Of a stretch of 64,000 bases of DNA, positions 35,896-44,502 are shown piece after piece. This DNA is from Caulobacter endophyticus. Its GTDB lineage: Bacteria; Pseudomonadota; Alphaproteobacteria; Caulobacterales; Caulobacteraceae. Made by a program: the position numbers and the translations under genes. Within the stretch, counting starts at the first letter, position 1, and every line of letters starts with the position of its first letter. The stretch is from the NCBI RefSeq assembly GCF_029543245.1, contig NZ_JARQWV010000005.1, positions 62,001 to 126,000 of the forward strand, in the 5' to 3' direction. The notes under the pieces were generated by a model that was not told the DNA's origin, did not search any database, and was given only the letters and a program-made list of their open reading frames with translations.

Positions 35896-36552
35896 ATGAT
35901 CCGCGAAGACTTCCGCGAGATCCTGCGCCTGGTGCGTCCCGGCGCGCGGGTGCTCGACGTCGGTTGCGGCGAGGGGGCGCTCCTGGAGCTGCTGACCCAA
36001 CAGAAGGAGGTCGATGGCCGGGGGCTGGAGATCAGCGCCCACGGGGTGGCCGCCTGCATGGCGCGAGGGCTGTCGGTGGTGCAGGGCGACGCCGACCAAG
36101 ACCTCGACCACTTCCCCGACAAGACCTTCGACTACGCGGTGCTGTCCCAGACCCTGCAAGCCACACGCAATCCGCGCCACGTGCTGGACGAGCTGCTGCG
36201 CATCGCCGACCGGGCGATCGTGTCGTTCCCCAATTTCGGCCACTGGAGCGTGCGCTGGTCGCTGCTCAGCCGGGGACGGATGCCGACGACCAAGGCCCTG
36301 CCGGTCCCGTGGTGGGCCACGCCCAACATCCACCTGTGCACCCTGGCCGACTTCATGGCCCTGACCGAAGACCTCGGCGTGCGCGTGGACTCCAGCGCCG
36401 CCTTCGCCGGAAACGGCCCCGCACGGCCGATCGACCCGACCAAGGCGCTGGAAAACTGGCGCTCGGAGACCTGTCTTTTCCTGCTCAGCCGCGGGGCGCC
36501 CGCTGAGCGTGTGGAACCCGGCGCGGTTTCAGGCGATCTTCTGGTCCCATGA
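35896..36552 (+). CDS. metW: Methionine biosynthesis protein MetW
   Basis: A 218-residue class I SAM-dependent methyltransferase-like protein that accompanies MetX in many proteobacteria and is needed for its full activity. The SAM-binding motif VLDVGCGEGALLELL lies near residue 20. Conserved later parts are DYAVLSQTLQATRNP, VSFPNFGHWSVRW, PVPWWATPNIHLCTLADF. The ATG at 35896 is preceded by GGGGGAGGA from the repeat; in-frame GTG and TTG codons just upstream are less likely. The stop overlaps the next start (ATGA). Confidence 0.94.
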   Translation: MIREDFREILRLVRPGARVLDVGCGEGALLELLTQQKEVDGRGLEISAHGVAACMARGLSVVQGDADQDLDHFPDKTFDYAVLSQTLQATRNPRHVLDELLRIADRAIVSFPNFGHWSVRWSLLSRGRMPTTKALPVPWWATPNIHLCTLADFMALTEDLGVRVDSSAAFAGNGPARPIDPTKALENWRSETCLFLLSRGAPAERVEPGAVSGDLLVP

Positions 36553-37292
36553 AGCTGCGGCTGATGACCTACAACGTCCACCGTTGCGTGGGCGGCGACC
36601 GCAGGCTCGACGTGGAACGCGTGGCCGAGGTGATCTCGGCCCACGAGCCCGACGTCGTGGCCTTGCAGGAACTCGACGTCGGCCGGCTGCGCACCGGCCA
36701 TGTCGATCAGGCCCATCGCTTGGCCGAACTCCTGAAGATGGGCTTCCACTTCCACCCGGCGATGACGGTGGAGGAAGAGCTCTATGGCGACGCCATCCTT
36801 ACCCACCTGCCCGAAAAGCTGATCAAGTTCGGCCCGCTGCCGTTCTATCGCGCCGTGCCGGGGCTGGAGCCGCGCGGGGCGCTGTGGATCGAGGTGATGG
36901 TCGGCGACACCCCGGTGCAGATCATCAACACCCACCTTGGCCTGATCCCGCAGGAGCAGAAGCGCCAGGCCGCCGCCCTGGTCGGCGAGGCCTGGATGGC
37001 GTCCGACCGCTGGAAGGCGCCGGGCGTGCTGCTGGGCGACTTCAACGCCACGCCCTATTCGGCCACCTACCGCCTGCTGAAAGCCGCCGCCCGCGACGCC
37101 CAGAGCGTCTCGGCCGGCTGGGCCAAGGCGCCCACGGCGACCTTCCCATCGACCTTCCCGTTCATGCGCATCGACCACGTCTTTCTCACGAAGGGCCTGA
37201 AGACGCTGAACGTGTTCTCGCCCTATGACGCCCTGGCCCGGGTGGCGTCGGACCACCTGCCGCTGGTGGTGGATCTGGAGATCGAAGCGTAA
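36549..37292 (+). CDS. Endonuclease/exonuclease/phosphatase (EEP) family protein
   Basis: A 247-residue metal-dependent hydrolase of the EEP superfamily. Active-site motifs are in order: LMTYNVHRC with metal-site ALQELDV, the INTHLGLIPQEQ histidine, LLGDFNATP (Asp and Asn) and a terminal VASDHLPLVVDLEI (Asp-His pair). Such proteins cleave phosphodiesters or phosphomonoesters in nucleic acids or lipids. The substrate is unknown. Translation is coupled to metW. A phospholipase D-like gene lies nearby on the other strand; a shared role in lipid turnover is only speculation. Confidence 0.92.
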   Translation: MKLRLMTYNVHRCVGGDRRLDVERVAEVISAHEPDVVALQELDVGRLRTGHVDQAHRLAELLKMGFHFHPAMTVEEELYGDAILTHLPEKLIKFGPLPFYRAVPGLEPRGALWIEVMVGDTPVQIINTHLGLIPQEQKRQAAALVGEAWMASDRWKAPGVLLGDFNATPYSATYRLLKAAARDAQSVSAGWAKAPTATFPSTFPFMRIDHVFLTKGLKTLNVFSPYDALARVASDHLPLVVDLEIEA

Positions 37293-37295
37293 ATA

Positions 37296-37350
37296 CCCTC
37301 TCTCTTTGAGAGAGGTAGGGGCCCGCCGCGAAGCGGTGGGAGGGTGAGAG
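37296..37350. repeat. Partial palindromic repeat, family A-like
   Basis: CCCTCTCTCTTTGAGAGAGG, then GGGGCCCGCCGCGAAGCGGTGGGAGGGTGAGAGG: equivalent to the left half of the 30038-30220 copy, without its right half. Confidence 0.7.
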
Positions 37351-37385
37351 GTTTCAACTCTGGCCGGAAGGCCTCGACCTTTTTC

Positions 37386-37471
37386 CGTCATTCCAGCTGG
37401 GGTGCTTGACCCAACCCCAGAGCCCAGTCCCCTAGGTCCCGGATAAGCCCTGCGGGCTTTCCGGGATGACG
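37386..37471. repeat. Palindromic intergenic repeat, family B (copy 2)
   Basis: Begins CGTCATTCCAGC and ends AGGTCCCGGATAAGCCCTGC then GGGCTTTCCGGGATGACGG. The outer ends match the family B copy at 16491-16600. It stands between the convergent EEP and phospholipase D genes. Confidence 0.75.
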
Positions 37472-37482
37472 GTGGTTGGGAT

Positions 37483-38991
37483 TTAAAGCTGAAGATGCTC
37501 CGGCGGCTCCGGCGGAGGGGCGGTCAGCCTGGCCAGGTCGTGCTTCAGGCGCTTGCGGCGGCCCCAGGGGCGCCAGGCGTCATCGGGGGCGATGGCGTCG
37601 CCCAGGCTCCAGTCGGCGACGAACTTCTTCATCCCCTTCAGCGGCATGACGCCCACGGGCTCCAGCCGGCGCGGGCCGGTCCTGCCGTCCAGCGCCTCGA
37701 TGGCGGGGCCAAGGCCGCCTTGCTCGATGAAGGCCTCGAGCACCAACTCGGTCTCGACCCCAAGGAAGTGGCCGATCAGCCGGCCCAGGAAGGCGGCGAT
37801 GGCCAGGCGCTGGTCCTCGTCGCGAGCCTCGAAACCGATGTCGCATTCGGTGTCGAGGCCGATCGAGCGGTTGTTGAGATTGGCCGAGCCCAGACGCAGC
37901 ACCCGATCGTCGGCGACCGCCACCTTGGAGTGGACGATGATCGGCGCGCCCTTGGGCGTGCGGGCGCTGAAGGCGTAGAAGCGGCCGTGGACGTCGACCT
38001 CGCGCAGGCGGTTGATGGCCGCGGTGCGGGCGCTGTCCATGGTGATCTGGTCGAAGTAGCTGGGGCTGCGGGCGGGGCCCACCGTCACCACCTCGGGTCC
38101 GTCGGGCTCGGCCAGGCGCTCGGCCAGGGCTTCGACCACGATCGGCGAGGTCAGGTACTGGTTTTCGATATAGATCAGCCACTGGGCGGTGCGGATCATC
38201 TCCAGGTGCAGCAGCAGGCACTCGTTGATCTCGGCGTCGCGACGCCAGTGCGGCTGGGTGCGGGCGATGGCCACCGGCAGGCGGCGCAGCACCGGCGCCA
38301 GGTGCTCGGGCCAGGGGGCGACCAGCGGGCGTTCGGGCGGATCCAGGGTCTCGCCTGTGGCCTTGCGCCAGCGCTCGGCGAACAGCTCGGCCAGGGCCGC
38401 TGCGACCGGGCCATCGACCAGGGCGGCGACCTCGTGGCGGGCCGGATAGTGGTGGCCGGTCGGCAGGCGCCGGCGCGGGTCGTTGTCGAGGTGGGCGGTG
38501 GTGTCCCAGCGGTCGACGCCGATGTCGCCGCCGCTGACCAGGGCCGTGACGCCGTCGATCACCACCACCTTCTGGTGATGGCAGGCGCTGGCGGGCAGGG
38601 TGTTGTCCAGGCGGTACTTGACCTTGGAGCCGGCGAAGAAGGCCGCGCCCCGCTGCGGGCCGAACAGCTGCGAAGCCGCGATCGGGAACGGCATGTCCCA
38701 GGCCAGCACCCGCACGTCCAGCGCCGGGTTCAGCGCCGCTTGACGACGCAGCAGAAGGCCGATGCGGTCGGCGTGGACGGGGTCGCGGCTCTTCTTCACG
38801 CGGTCGGGGTCGAGCCGCGTCAGCGGATCGAACACCCAGGCCAGGATCCAGATCGAGTGCTTGGCCGACAGCAGCAGGGCCTTTAGCGCGTCGAAGGCCT
38901 CGTCGTTGTCGATGAACAGCGCCAGACGCTCGGCGGTCTCGACCCGCCAGCAGGTCGAGCCCGGAGTGAAGACGGTTTCGATTTGCGCCAT
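37483..38991 (-). CDS. Phospholipase D-like phosphodiesterase
   Basis: A 502-residue protein with two HKD catalytic motifs: HQKVVVID (His139, Lys141, Asp146) and HSKVAVADD (around residue 353), the latter followed by LRLGSANLNNRS. This arrangement fits phospholipase D or cardiolipin-synthase-like enzymes that act on the phosphodiester of phospholipids. No signal peptide or long transmembrane helix is seen, so it is probably cytosolic or peripheral. The ATG at 38991 (MAQIETVF) has AGGGG six bases upstream; a start 10 codons earlier is less likely. Length is typical of the larger PLD-like proteins. Confidence 0.93.
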   Translation of the reverse strand: MAQIETVFTPGSTCWRVETAERLALFIDNDEAFDALKALLLSAKHSIWILAWVFDPLTRLDPDRVKKSRDPVHADRIGLLLRRQAALNPALDVRVLAWDMPFPIAASQLFGPQRGAAFFAGSKVKYRLDNTLPASACHHQKVVVIDGVTALVSGGDIGVDRWDTTAHLDNDPRRRLPTGHHYPARHEVAALVDGPVAAALAELFAERWRKATGETLDPPERPLVAPWPEHLAPVLRRLPVAIARTQPHWRRDAEINECLLLHLEMIRTAQWLIYIENQYLTSPIVVEALAERLAEPDGPEVVTVGPARSPSYFDQITMDSARTAAINRLREVDVHGRFYAFSARTPKGAPIIVHSKVAVADDRVLRLGSANLNNRSIGLDTECDIGFEARDEDQRLAIAAFLGRLIGHFLGVETELVLEAFIEQGGLGPAIEALDGRTGPRRLEPVGVMPLKGMKKFVADWSLGDAIAPDDAWRPWGRRKRLKHDLARLTAPPPEPPEHLQL

Positions 38992-39093
38992 GTCGCCCCT
39001 ACGCCCGTACTGCTGCTGCAACGCGCGAGGCAGTGTAAAGCTCCGCTTGTGACCGCGGCTTGTCCTGAATCATCCCGCCTGAGCGGCGCGTGA

Positions 39094-39438
39094 TCAGCCG
39101 GCGATGGCGGCCGCGTCGCGCTCGCCCGTGCGGATGCGCAGGGCTTGTTCCAGATCGAGGACGAAGACCTTGCCGTCGCCGATCTTGCCAGTGTTGGCGG
39201 TGCGTTGCAGGGCCTCGATCACCGCGTCGGCCACGTCGGTGGGCACGGCGATCTCCAGCTTGACCTTGGGCAGCAGCTTCACCTCGTACTCGGCGCCGCG
39301 ATAGACCTCGGTCTTGCCCTTCTGGCGGCCGTAGCCGCGCACCTCGGTCACCGTCAGGCCCGAAGCGCCCGCCTCGGTGACCGCCTCGAGCACGGCGTCC
39401 AGGCGGCTGGGCTTGATAACGGCGACGATCATCTTCAT
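39094..39438 (-). CDS. P-II nitrogen regulatory protein (GlnB/GlnK type)
   Basis: A 114-residue trimeric signal protein reporting 2-oxoglutarate, ATP/ADP and glutamine status. It has the T loop with the uridylylation tyrosine Tyr51 (EVYRGAEYEV), the B loop TGKIGDGKVFV and the C loop with RIRTGERD. Length is standard. It is not next to glnA or amtB here, so GlnB versus GlnK cannot be decided by context; neighbours are a phospholipase D-like gene and a methyltransferase. Targets in the family include adenylyltransferase, NtrB and AmtB. Confidence 0.95.
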   Translation of the reverse strand: MKMIVAVIKPSRLDAVLEAVTEAGASGLTVTEVRGYGRQKGKTEVYRGAEYEVKLLPKVKLEIAVPTDVADAVIEALQRTANTGKIGDGKVFVLDLEQALRIRTGERDAAAIAG

Positions 39439-39466
39439 GGCGCGAATTCCCCTTTACGCGGCCGGT

Positions 39467-40282
39467 TTACGGCTTGGTCGGCGACTCAAGGCTAGGCCCT
39501 GGCGCCACAGCTTCCAATAGTATTCCGGTCCTTACGGTTCCCGGCGCCTTTCGAACAGGCGCCACGCCCGCCGGGACGGGGGGCATGACCGGCGCGAACA
39601 CCCGCGCCCGGGCCCGCGTGCCGCGCGGCTTGACCGCGAAGGTCTGCTTGACCGCTTCCATCAGGATCAGGCCCGCGAAGCGCGGCCAAAGGCGCGCGCC
39701 GACCTGTTCGAAGCCCTCGGCCCAGCCGACGGTGAAGCCGGCCGGCGGCGCATAGAGCGCCCGGGTCCAGCCGGCGGGCTCCAGGTCGGCTTCGCGCAGC
39801 AGGTTCTCCAACTGGCTGCGGCTGAACGGACGGCCGTGGCCGAAGGGCGTGCCCTCGGCGCGGGCCCAGACGCCGTCGCGCGAGGCCACCGCGACGATCA
39901 AGCGGCCCGACGGCGCCATCACCCGCCACAGTTCGCGCAGCACGGCGGAAGGGTCGTCGGCCTCCTCCAGCGCGTGGACGGCCAGGATCCGGTCGAACAT
40001 GGCGTTGGGAAAGGGCAGGGCGGTTTCTTCGACCAGGGCGGCCTGGTTGCGCTCGCCCACCGGCCAGACCTCGACGCCTTGCGTGGCGGGCATGGCGGCC
40101 ACCACCCGGCGGGCCTTGGCGCGGCATTCGTCGAGGAAGGGCGTGGCGTAGCCCAGGCCCAGCACGTCCAGGCCATTGGCGTCGCCCCAGGCCTCGGCCA
40201 CCTTGCGGCCGAGCATCTCCCGCGCCACCCGGCCCAGCGGGGCGGCATAGAAGGCTCTGAGGTCGAGCACGTCGCGGCGCAT
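39467..40282 (-). CDS. Class I SAM-dependent methyltransferase
   Basis: A 271-residue methyltransferase of the UbiE/type-11 sort. The SAM-binding strand is degenerate (LDVLGLGYATPFL, near residue 38) compared with the usual GxGxG. Motif post-I elements (ALPFPNAMFDRILAVHALEEADDP) and the following ELWRVMAPSGRLIVAV are clear. The C-terminus is rich in Pro/Arg/Val. The substrate is unknown. It is divergent from gloB with 91 bases between; this pairing recurs in alphaproteobacteria and suggests a link with aldehyde or glutathione metabolism, but that is inference. Confidence 0.88.
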   Translation of the reverse strand: MRRDVLDLRAFYAAPLGRVAREMLGRKVAEAWGDANGLDVLGLGYATPFLDECRAKARRVVAAMPATQGVEVWPVGERNQAALVEETALPFPNAMFDRILAVHALEEADDPSAVLRELWRVMAPSGRLIVAVASRDGVWARAEGTPFGHGRPFSRSQLENLLREADLEPAGWTRALYAPPAGFTVGWAEGFEQVGARLWPRFAGLILMEAVKQTFAVKPRGTRARARVFAPVMPPVPAGVAPVRKAPGTVRTGILLEAVAPGPSLESPTKP

Positions 40283-40373
40283 TGTCTCTCCGTGGCGTCG
40301 AGGCCATCTATGTAGGCGGGCGAATCCTCCGCGTCACGCCCGCCAACCCCCGTCCGTGACCGAGGCTGCTCGC

Positions 40374-41120
40374 ATGCCGCTGCAAATCCACCAGTTTCCC
40401 TGCCTCTCCGACAATTACGGCTTTCTCGTGCGCGACGTGGCGAGCGGCAAGACCGCCTGCATCGACACGCCGGAGGCCGACGCCATACTGATGCAGCTGG
40501 AGAAGCTGGGCTGGGGGCTCGACTTCATCCTCAACACCCACTGGCACCCCGATCACGCCGGCGGCAACGAGGCGGTCAAGGCCGCCACCGGCGCGACCAT
40601 CGTCGGCCCGCAGGAGGTGACCCGCATCGCGCCCCTGGATCGCGTGGTGGCCGGCGGCGACGTGGTCGAACTGGGCGAGACGAAGTTCATCGTCATCGAC
40701 AGCGGCGGCCATACCCTGGGCCACGTGGCCTATCACGACGCCGAGGACGGCGTGGCCTTCGTCGGCGACACCCTGTTCGCCTTGGGCTGCGGCAGGATGT
40801 TCGAGGGCGATCCCGAGCAGATGTGGGCCTCGCTGTCGCGACTGGCCGACCTGCCCGACGACACCACCGTCTACTGCGCCCACGAATACACTGCGTCGAA
40901 CGCCCGCTTCGCCCTGTCGGTCGACAGCGATCCGGCCCTGAAGGCCCGCACCGAGCAGGTGTTCGCCGCCCGCGAGCGCGGCGAGGCCACCGTGCCCACC
41001 ACCATCGGCCTGGAGAAGGCCACCAATCCGTTCCTGCGCGCCCCGGCGCTGCGGCCGGGCCTCGCGCCCGCCCAGGCCTTCGCCGAGATCCGCGCGGCCA
41101 AGGACAGTTTCAAGGGATGA
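40374..41120 (+). CDS. gloB: Hydroxyacylglutathione hydrolase (glyoxalase II)
   Basis: A 248-residue metallo-beta-lactamase-fold enzyme hydrolysing S-lactoylglutathione in methylglyoxal detoxification. The binuclear metal site THWHPDH is at 55-61 (His56, His58, Asp60, His61). Further ligands are the histidine in GGHTLGHVAYH, Asp in FVGDTLFALGCGRMFEG and His in YCAHEYT. The C-terminal substrate-binding domain with KATNPFLRA is complete. Start ATG at 40374 (MPLQIHQFPCL); a GTG six codons earlier is an alternative. The stop overlaps the next start codon (ATGA). Confidence 0.95.
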   Translation: MPLQIHQFPCLSDNYGFLVRDVASGKTACIDTPEADAILMQLEKLGWGLDFILNTHWHPDHAGGNEAVKAATGATIVGPQEVTRIAPLDRVVAGGDVVELGETKFIVIDSGGHTLGHVAYHDAEDGVAFVGDTLFALGCGRMFEGDPEQMWASLSRLADLPDDTTVYCAHEYTASNARFALSVDSDPALKARTEQVFAARERGEATVPTTIGLEKATNPFLRAPALRPGLAPAQAFAEIRAAKDSFKG

Positions 41121-41578
41121 GTACGATGAGCGTTGCGGGGATTTCGGGCGATCTGGGCGCCAAGGAGATTGTGCGCCTGCTGGGCATGGCGCCCCACCCC
41201 GAGGGCGGCTGGTACGTGCGGATGTTCGAGGACGCCCCCGGCCCCGACGGTCGTCCGGCCTCGACGGCGATCTACTACCTGCTGGAGGCCGAGCAGATGT
41301 CGGCCTGGCACCGCATTGACGCGGTCGAGGTCTGGCACTGGTATGCCGGCGCCCCGATCCGCCTGACCCTGTCGCCCCCCGATGGCGTCGGCGCCACGCC
41401 CCACACGCTGGGCCCGGACCTGCGCGCCGGCTGCCGCCCGCAGGTGGTGGTGCCGGTCGGCTGGTGGCAGACGGCGGTGTCGCTGGGGGCCTGGACCCTG
41501 GTCGGCTGCACCGTGGCGCCGGGCTTCCGCTTCGAGGGCTTCGAACTGGCGCCGGAGGACTGGCGGCCGAAGGTTTAG
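41117..41578 (+). CDS. Cupin, DUF985 family
   Basis: A 153-residue single-domain beta-barrel protein of the DUF985 cupin family. Typical segments are LLGMAPHPEGGWYVRMFED, AIYYLLEAEQMSAWHRID, VEVWHWYAGAP and VVVPVGWWQTAVS. Histidines at the barrel mouth could bind metal; function is not known. The start overlaps the gloB stop (ATGA), so translation is coupled; a second methionine three codons later is possible. Its conserved pairing with gloB could point to removal of a related metabolite. Confidence 0.9.
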   Translation: MSTMSVAGISGDLGAKEIVRLLGMAPHPEGGWYVRMFEDAPGPDGRPASTAIYYLLEAEQMSAWHRIDAVEVWHWYAGAPIRLTLSPPDGVGATPHTLGPDLRAGCRPQVVVPVGWWQTAVSLGAWTLVGCTVAPGFRFEGFELAPEDWRPKV

Positions 41579-41591
41579 GGGGGCCAATAGA

Positions 41592-41722
41592 TCCTCCCCC
41601 TCTGGGGGAGGTGGCCCGGAGGGCCGGAGGGGGGACGTTTTCAGCTTCCCGAGAGGCGGCTTGTTTCGCAAGCACACCCCTCTCCGTCGGCTTCGCCGAC
41701 ACCTCTCCCTTCAGGGAGAGGG
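41592..41722. repeat. Palindromic intergenic repeat, family A (copy 6, inverted)
   Basis: Left end CCTCCCCCTCTGGGGGAGG and GTGGCCCGGAGGGCCGGAGG; right end TCCGTCGGCTTCGCCGACAC and CTCTCCCTTCAGGGAGAGGG. It is the same element as copies 2 and 5 in the opposite orientation, between the convergent cupin and GNAT genes. Confidence 0.85.
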
Positions 41723-41725
41723 TCT

Positions 41726-42268
41726 TTAGCCCCGCCCCTTCCACTCCGCGCGGGTCTGCCCCCACACCTCGTTGGGCAGATCCTGGTACGGCGCGGGCAG
41801 CGGATGCGGTCCCCGGTTTTTCGCCCCCAGTCGCACGGCCACCTGCTGGGACGGCGTGTTTTCGGGGTGGATGCAGTGGATCACCTCGTCCCAGCCCAGG
41901 TGGTCGAAGGCCCAGTCGACGGCGGCCGTGGCGGCTTCCACCGCATAGCCCTTGCCCCAGGCGCTGCGCAGCAGGCCCCAGCCGACCTCCGTGCCGGGCC
42001 AGCCTTCCGGGCGCCAGGGGCCGATGCGGCCCACCCATTGCCCGGTGTCCTTGGCGATCAGCGAGAACATGCCGAAACCGTTGATCGCCCACGAGCCGGC
42101 CATGCAGGCCATGCCCCGCCAGGCGGCCTCGCGGGTCTGATAGCCGCCGATGTACTGGGCGGCGTCGGCGTCGCCCATCAATTCGGCCCAGCCGTCGAGG
42201 TCCTCGGCGGCGGTCGGGCGCAGGATCAGGCGGGCGGTCTCCAGCGTGGGACCGGGCGCTGTGGCCAT
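41726..42268 (-). CDS. GNAT-family N-acetyltransferase
   Basis: A 180-residue acetyltransferase of the RimJ/RimL type. It begins with LETARLILRPTAAEDLDGW, the standard start of this subgroup. The acetyl-CoA-binding motif is within EVGWGLLRSAWGKGYAVEAA (about 93-112) and the later strand HPENTPSQQVAVRLGAKN. Substrate (an amine on a protein or small molecule) is unknown. A family A repeat directly abuts its stop codon and a family C repeat lies upstream. Confidence 0.92.
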   Translation of the reverse strand: MATAPGPTLETARLILRPTAAEDLDGWAELMGDADAAQYIGGYQTREAAWRGMACMAGSWAINGFGMFSLIAKDTGQWVGRIGPWRPEGWPGTEVGWGLLRSAWGKGYAVEAATAAVDWAFDHLGWDEVIHCIHPENTPSQQVAVRLGAKNRGPHPLPAPYQDLPNEVWGQTRAEWKGRG

Positions 42269-42295
42269 TGTCGTTTCCTCCCGTTGCGCGAAACC

Positions 42296-42370
42296 CTCGT
42301 CCTTCGACAGGCTCAGGAAGAAGTTTTCGAATGTCGTTCAGTCGCCCTCATCCTGAGCCCGTCGAAGGAT
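42296..42370. repeat. Palindromic intergenic repeat, family C (copy 1)
   Basis: CTCGTCCTTCGACAGGCTCA on the left and CATCCTGAGCCCGTCGAAGG on the right, imperfectly complementary. The same unit occurs at 55165-55265. Confidence 0.8.
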
Positions 42371-42383
42371 AAGGGGCGGTTCC

Positions 42384-43061
42384 TCAGATCACGCAGGCAG
42401 CCAGGCCGTCGCGGCGCACCGTGCCCGAGGCGGCGCCGATCCGCCGCGAGCGCTTCTGGACGTAGCGGCCGGGCTTGACCGCCTTCCACTTCAGGGGGCT
42501 GGGCAGGATCGCCGCCAGCCTGGCCGACTGGGCCGGGGTCAGCTTGGCGGCGCTGACGCCGAAATAGCGCTGGGCGGCGGCTTCCGCGCCATAGATGCCG
42601 GGGCCGAACTCGATGGAGTTCAGATAGACCTCCATGATCCGCTGCTTGCCCCAGCCCACTTCGATCAGCACCGTGAACCAGGCTTCCAGGCCCTTGCGCA
42701 GGTACGAGCGGTCCGGCCACAGGAAGACGTTCTTGGCGGTCTGCTGGCTGATGGTCGAGCCGCCGCGCACCTTCTTGCCCTTCTCGTTGTTCTCATAGGC
42801 CTTCTGCAGGGCCTCGACGTCGAAGCCGTGGTGCTCGCAGAAGCGGGCGTCCTCGGCGGCGATCAGGGCGCGCGGCAGGCTGGGCGAGACCTTGCTCAGC
42901 GGCCGCCAGCGGTGGTCCCAGCCCTTGCCCTCGACGGCGCGAATGACCATCAGCGGCGTCGCGGGCACCGGCACGAAGCGATAGATCAGCACCGCCAGGA
43001 TCGGCCCGGCCACCAGCACGATGAACAGCGCCAGGAAGATGTTGCGCAGCAGAACTTTCAA
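42384..43061 (-). CDS. mtgA: Monofunctional peptidoglycan glycosyltransferase
   Basis: A 225-residue GT51 enzyme that polymerises lipid II into glycan strands at the outer face of the inner membrane. An N-terminal membrane anchor (about 7-27) precedes the catalytic domain with the essential glutamate in [14 protein letters not shown], then [17 protein letters not shown] and a second conserved motif [16 protein letters not shown]. There is no transpeptidase domain, as in MtgA proteins. Length fits the family. It is flanked by a repeat and a divergent nitroreductase. Confidence 0.95.
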   Translation of the reverse strand: MKVLLRNIFLALFIVLVAGPILAVLIYRFVPVPATPLMVIRAVEGKGWDHRWRPLSKVSPSLPRALIAAEDARFCEHHGFDVEALQKAYENNEKGKKVRGGSTISQQTAKNVFLWPDRSYLRKGLEAWFTVLIEVGWGKQRIMEVYLNSIEFGPGIYGAEAAAQRYFGVSAAKLTPAQSARLAAILPSPLKWKAVKPGRYVQKRSRRIGAASGTVRRDGLAACVI

Positions 43062-43150
43062 AACTTGGGCGCCCCTTGCCTTGACCTTGCGGCCGGATGC
43101 TAACCAACGAGGAAGACAGCCGATAGGGTGCGTTGGTTAGGGAGGCCTTG

Positions 43151-43825
43151 ATGCCAGATTCAGTGACCGTGTCGCAGGCCGTCGCCGCGCGGTTCTCGGC
43201 GCGGGCGTTCAAGCCCGACCCGGTCTCGGGAGAAACGGTGCGGGCCATCCTCGAGGCCGCCGCCCGCGCGCCCTCCGGCGGCAATCTCCAGCCCTGGCGG
43301 GTGCACGCCATTGCCGGTGACGTGCTCGCCGAGTTCAAGGCCAAGGTCGCCGCTCGCCTGGGCTCGCCCGACGAGGCGCAGTACGCGGTCTATCCGGCCA
43401 ACCTCTGGGAGCCGTTCCGCACCCGCCGCTTTCAGGTCGGCGAGGACCTCTACGGGGCGCTGGAAATTCCCCGCGAGGACAAGATCGGCCGTCTCAAGCA
43501 GTTCGCCCGCAACGCCGAGTTCTTCGGGGCGCCGGTGGGCCTGTTCTTCTCCATCGACCGCAAGCTGGGTCCGCCGCAGTGGTCGGACCTGGGCATGTAC
43601 ATGCAGACGGTGATGCTGCTGGCCACCGAAGCGGGCCTGGCCACCTGCGCCCAGGAGTTCTGGTCGGCCTATGGCGCCCTCTCCGCCGAATTCCTTGGGC
43701 TGCCCGACGACCACATGGTGTTTTCCGGCATGGCGCTGGGCGTCGCCGACGAGGCCGCGCCGGTGAACCAGTGGCGCTCACGGCGGGATGATTTCGAGAC
43801 CTGGGGGGAATTGCGGGGCTTCTAG
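43151..43825 (+). CDS. Nitroreductase-family flavoprotein
   Basis: A 224-residue FMN-dependent oxidoreductase. The FMN-binding N-terminal pattern is present (RFSARAFKPDPVSGETVRAI then APSGGNLQPWRV), together with DLGMYMQTVMLLATEAGLAT and the C-terminal GMALGVADEAAPVNQWRSRR. The family reduces nitroaromatics, quinones or enones with NAD(P)H; the natural substrate is unknown. The ATG at 43151 has GGAGG five bases upstream. Confidence 0.93.
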   Translation: MPDSVTVSQAVAARFSARAFKPDPVSGETVRAILEAAARAPSGGNLQPWRVHAIAGDVLAEFKAKVAARLGSPDEAQYAVYPANLWEPFRTRRFQVGEDLYGALEIPREDKIGRLKQFARNAEFFGAPVGLFFSIDRKLGPPQWSDLGMYMQTVMLLATEAGLATCAQEFWSAYGALSAEFLGLPDDHMVFSGMALGVADEAAPVNQWRSRRDDFETWGELRGF

Positions 43826-43905
43826 GTGTCGCAACCTTGCCGAGGGTGTTGCGCACTCAAGGTTGAGGGCCTAGCGTCGCCAAAAGCGTTGGAGGAAGTG
43901 ACCCC

Positions 43906-44427
43906 ATGAAGATGATCCTCGCGGGCCTGGCCGCCCTGTCGTTCGTCGCCCCGGCCGCGGCCCAGGAATGGCCCCAGCAGGACTGGCGGGTCAGCAAGAT
44001 CACCAACATGTCGGTTCAGCTGCCGATCAGCGCCCTTTCCGATGGCGGCGTCAGCATGACCTACCCGGCGGGGCTCTACAGCCCGGAGCGGCGCAACATT
44101 CGCCCCGCGCCCGCCGGCCGCCAGAACCTTGCCGTGGACGTCGGCTCGATCCAGCGCCAGGGCAAGGTCGCGCTCGTCCGCTACTTCGTGTGGCCGGAGG
44201 ACAAGTCGAGCTACACCGAGATCTCCTCGCGGATCGACTGCGGCCGCACCGGCGAGCAGATCAACGCCGTGCGCGTCTATGACGAGGGCTTCAGCCTGAT
44301 CGGCGGCCACGACCAGAAGCTGCGGCGCACCGACGCCACGGCCCGCGCCGTGGCCACCCAGGTCTGCGGCGCGGCCCGCACCAATGTCAGCGGCAAGTCG
44401 CTGCCGGAAATCGTCAAGGGCGGCTGA
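43906..44427 (+). CDS. Secreted protein of unknown function
   Basis: A 173-residue exported protein. The signal peptide covers residues 1-19 (MKMILAGLAALSFVAPAAA, cleavage before QEWPQ). The mature part is beta-rich, with two cysteines (SSRIDCGRTG and TQVCGAARTN) that may form a disulfide. GGAGG lies about 12 bases upstream. I recognise no family. A strong bidirectional terminator follows, shared with trxA. Confidence 0.75.
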   Translation: MKMILAGLAALSFVAPAAAQEWPQQDWRVSKITNMSVQLPISALSDGGVSMTYPAGLYSPERRNIRPAPAGRQNLAVDVGSIQRQGKVALVRYFVWPEDKSSYTEISSRIDCGRTGEQINAVRVYDEGFSLIGGHDQKLRRTDATARAVATQVCGAARTNVSGKSLPEIVKGG

Positions 44428-44449
44428 GGCCGAGCGGGTTTCGAGCAAC

Positions 44450-44485
44450 AAAAAGCCCCGGCCGAAAGACCGGGGCTTCTTCTTT
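44450..44485. terminator. Bidirectional terminator between a secreted-protein gene and trxA
   Basis: AGCCCCGG/CCGGGGCT (44454-44461 and 44470-44477) with an 8-base loop. It is followed by TCTTCTTTT on the plus strand and by TTTTGTTG on the minus strand, so it can end transcripts of both convergent genes. Confidence 0.9.
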
Positions 44486-44502
44486 TCGAGGCGAGGCCGC
44501 GC

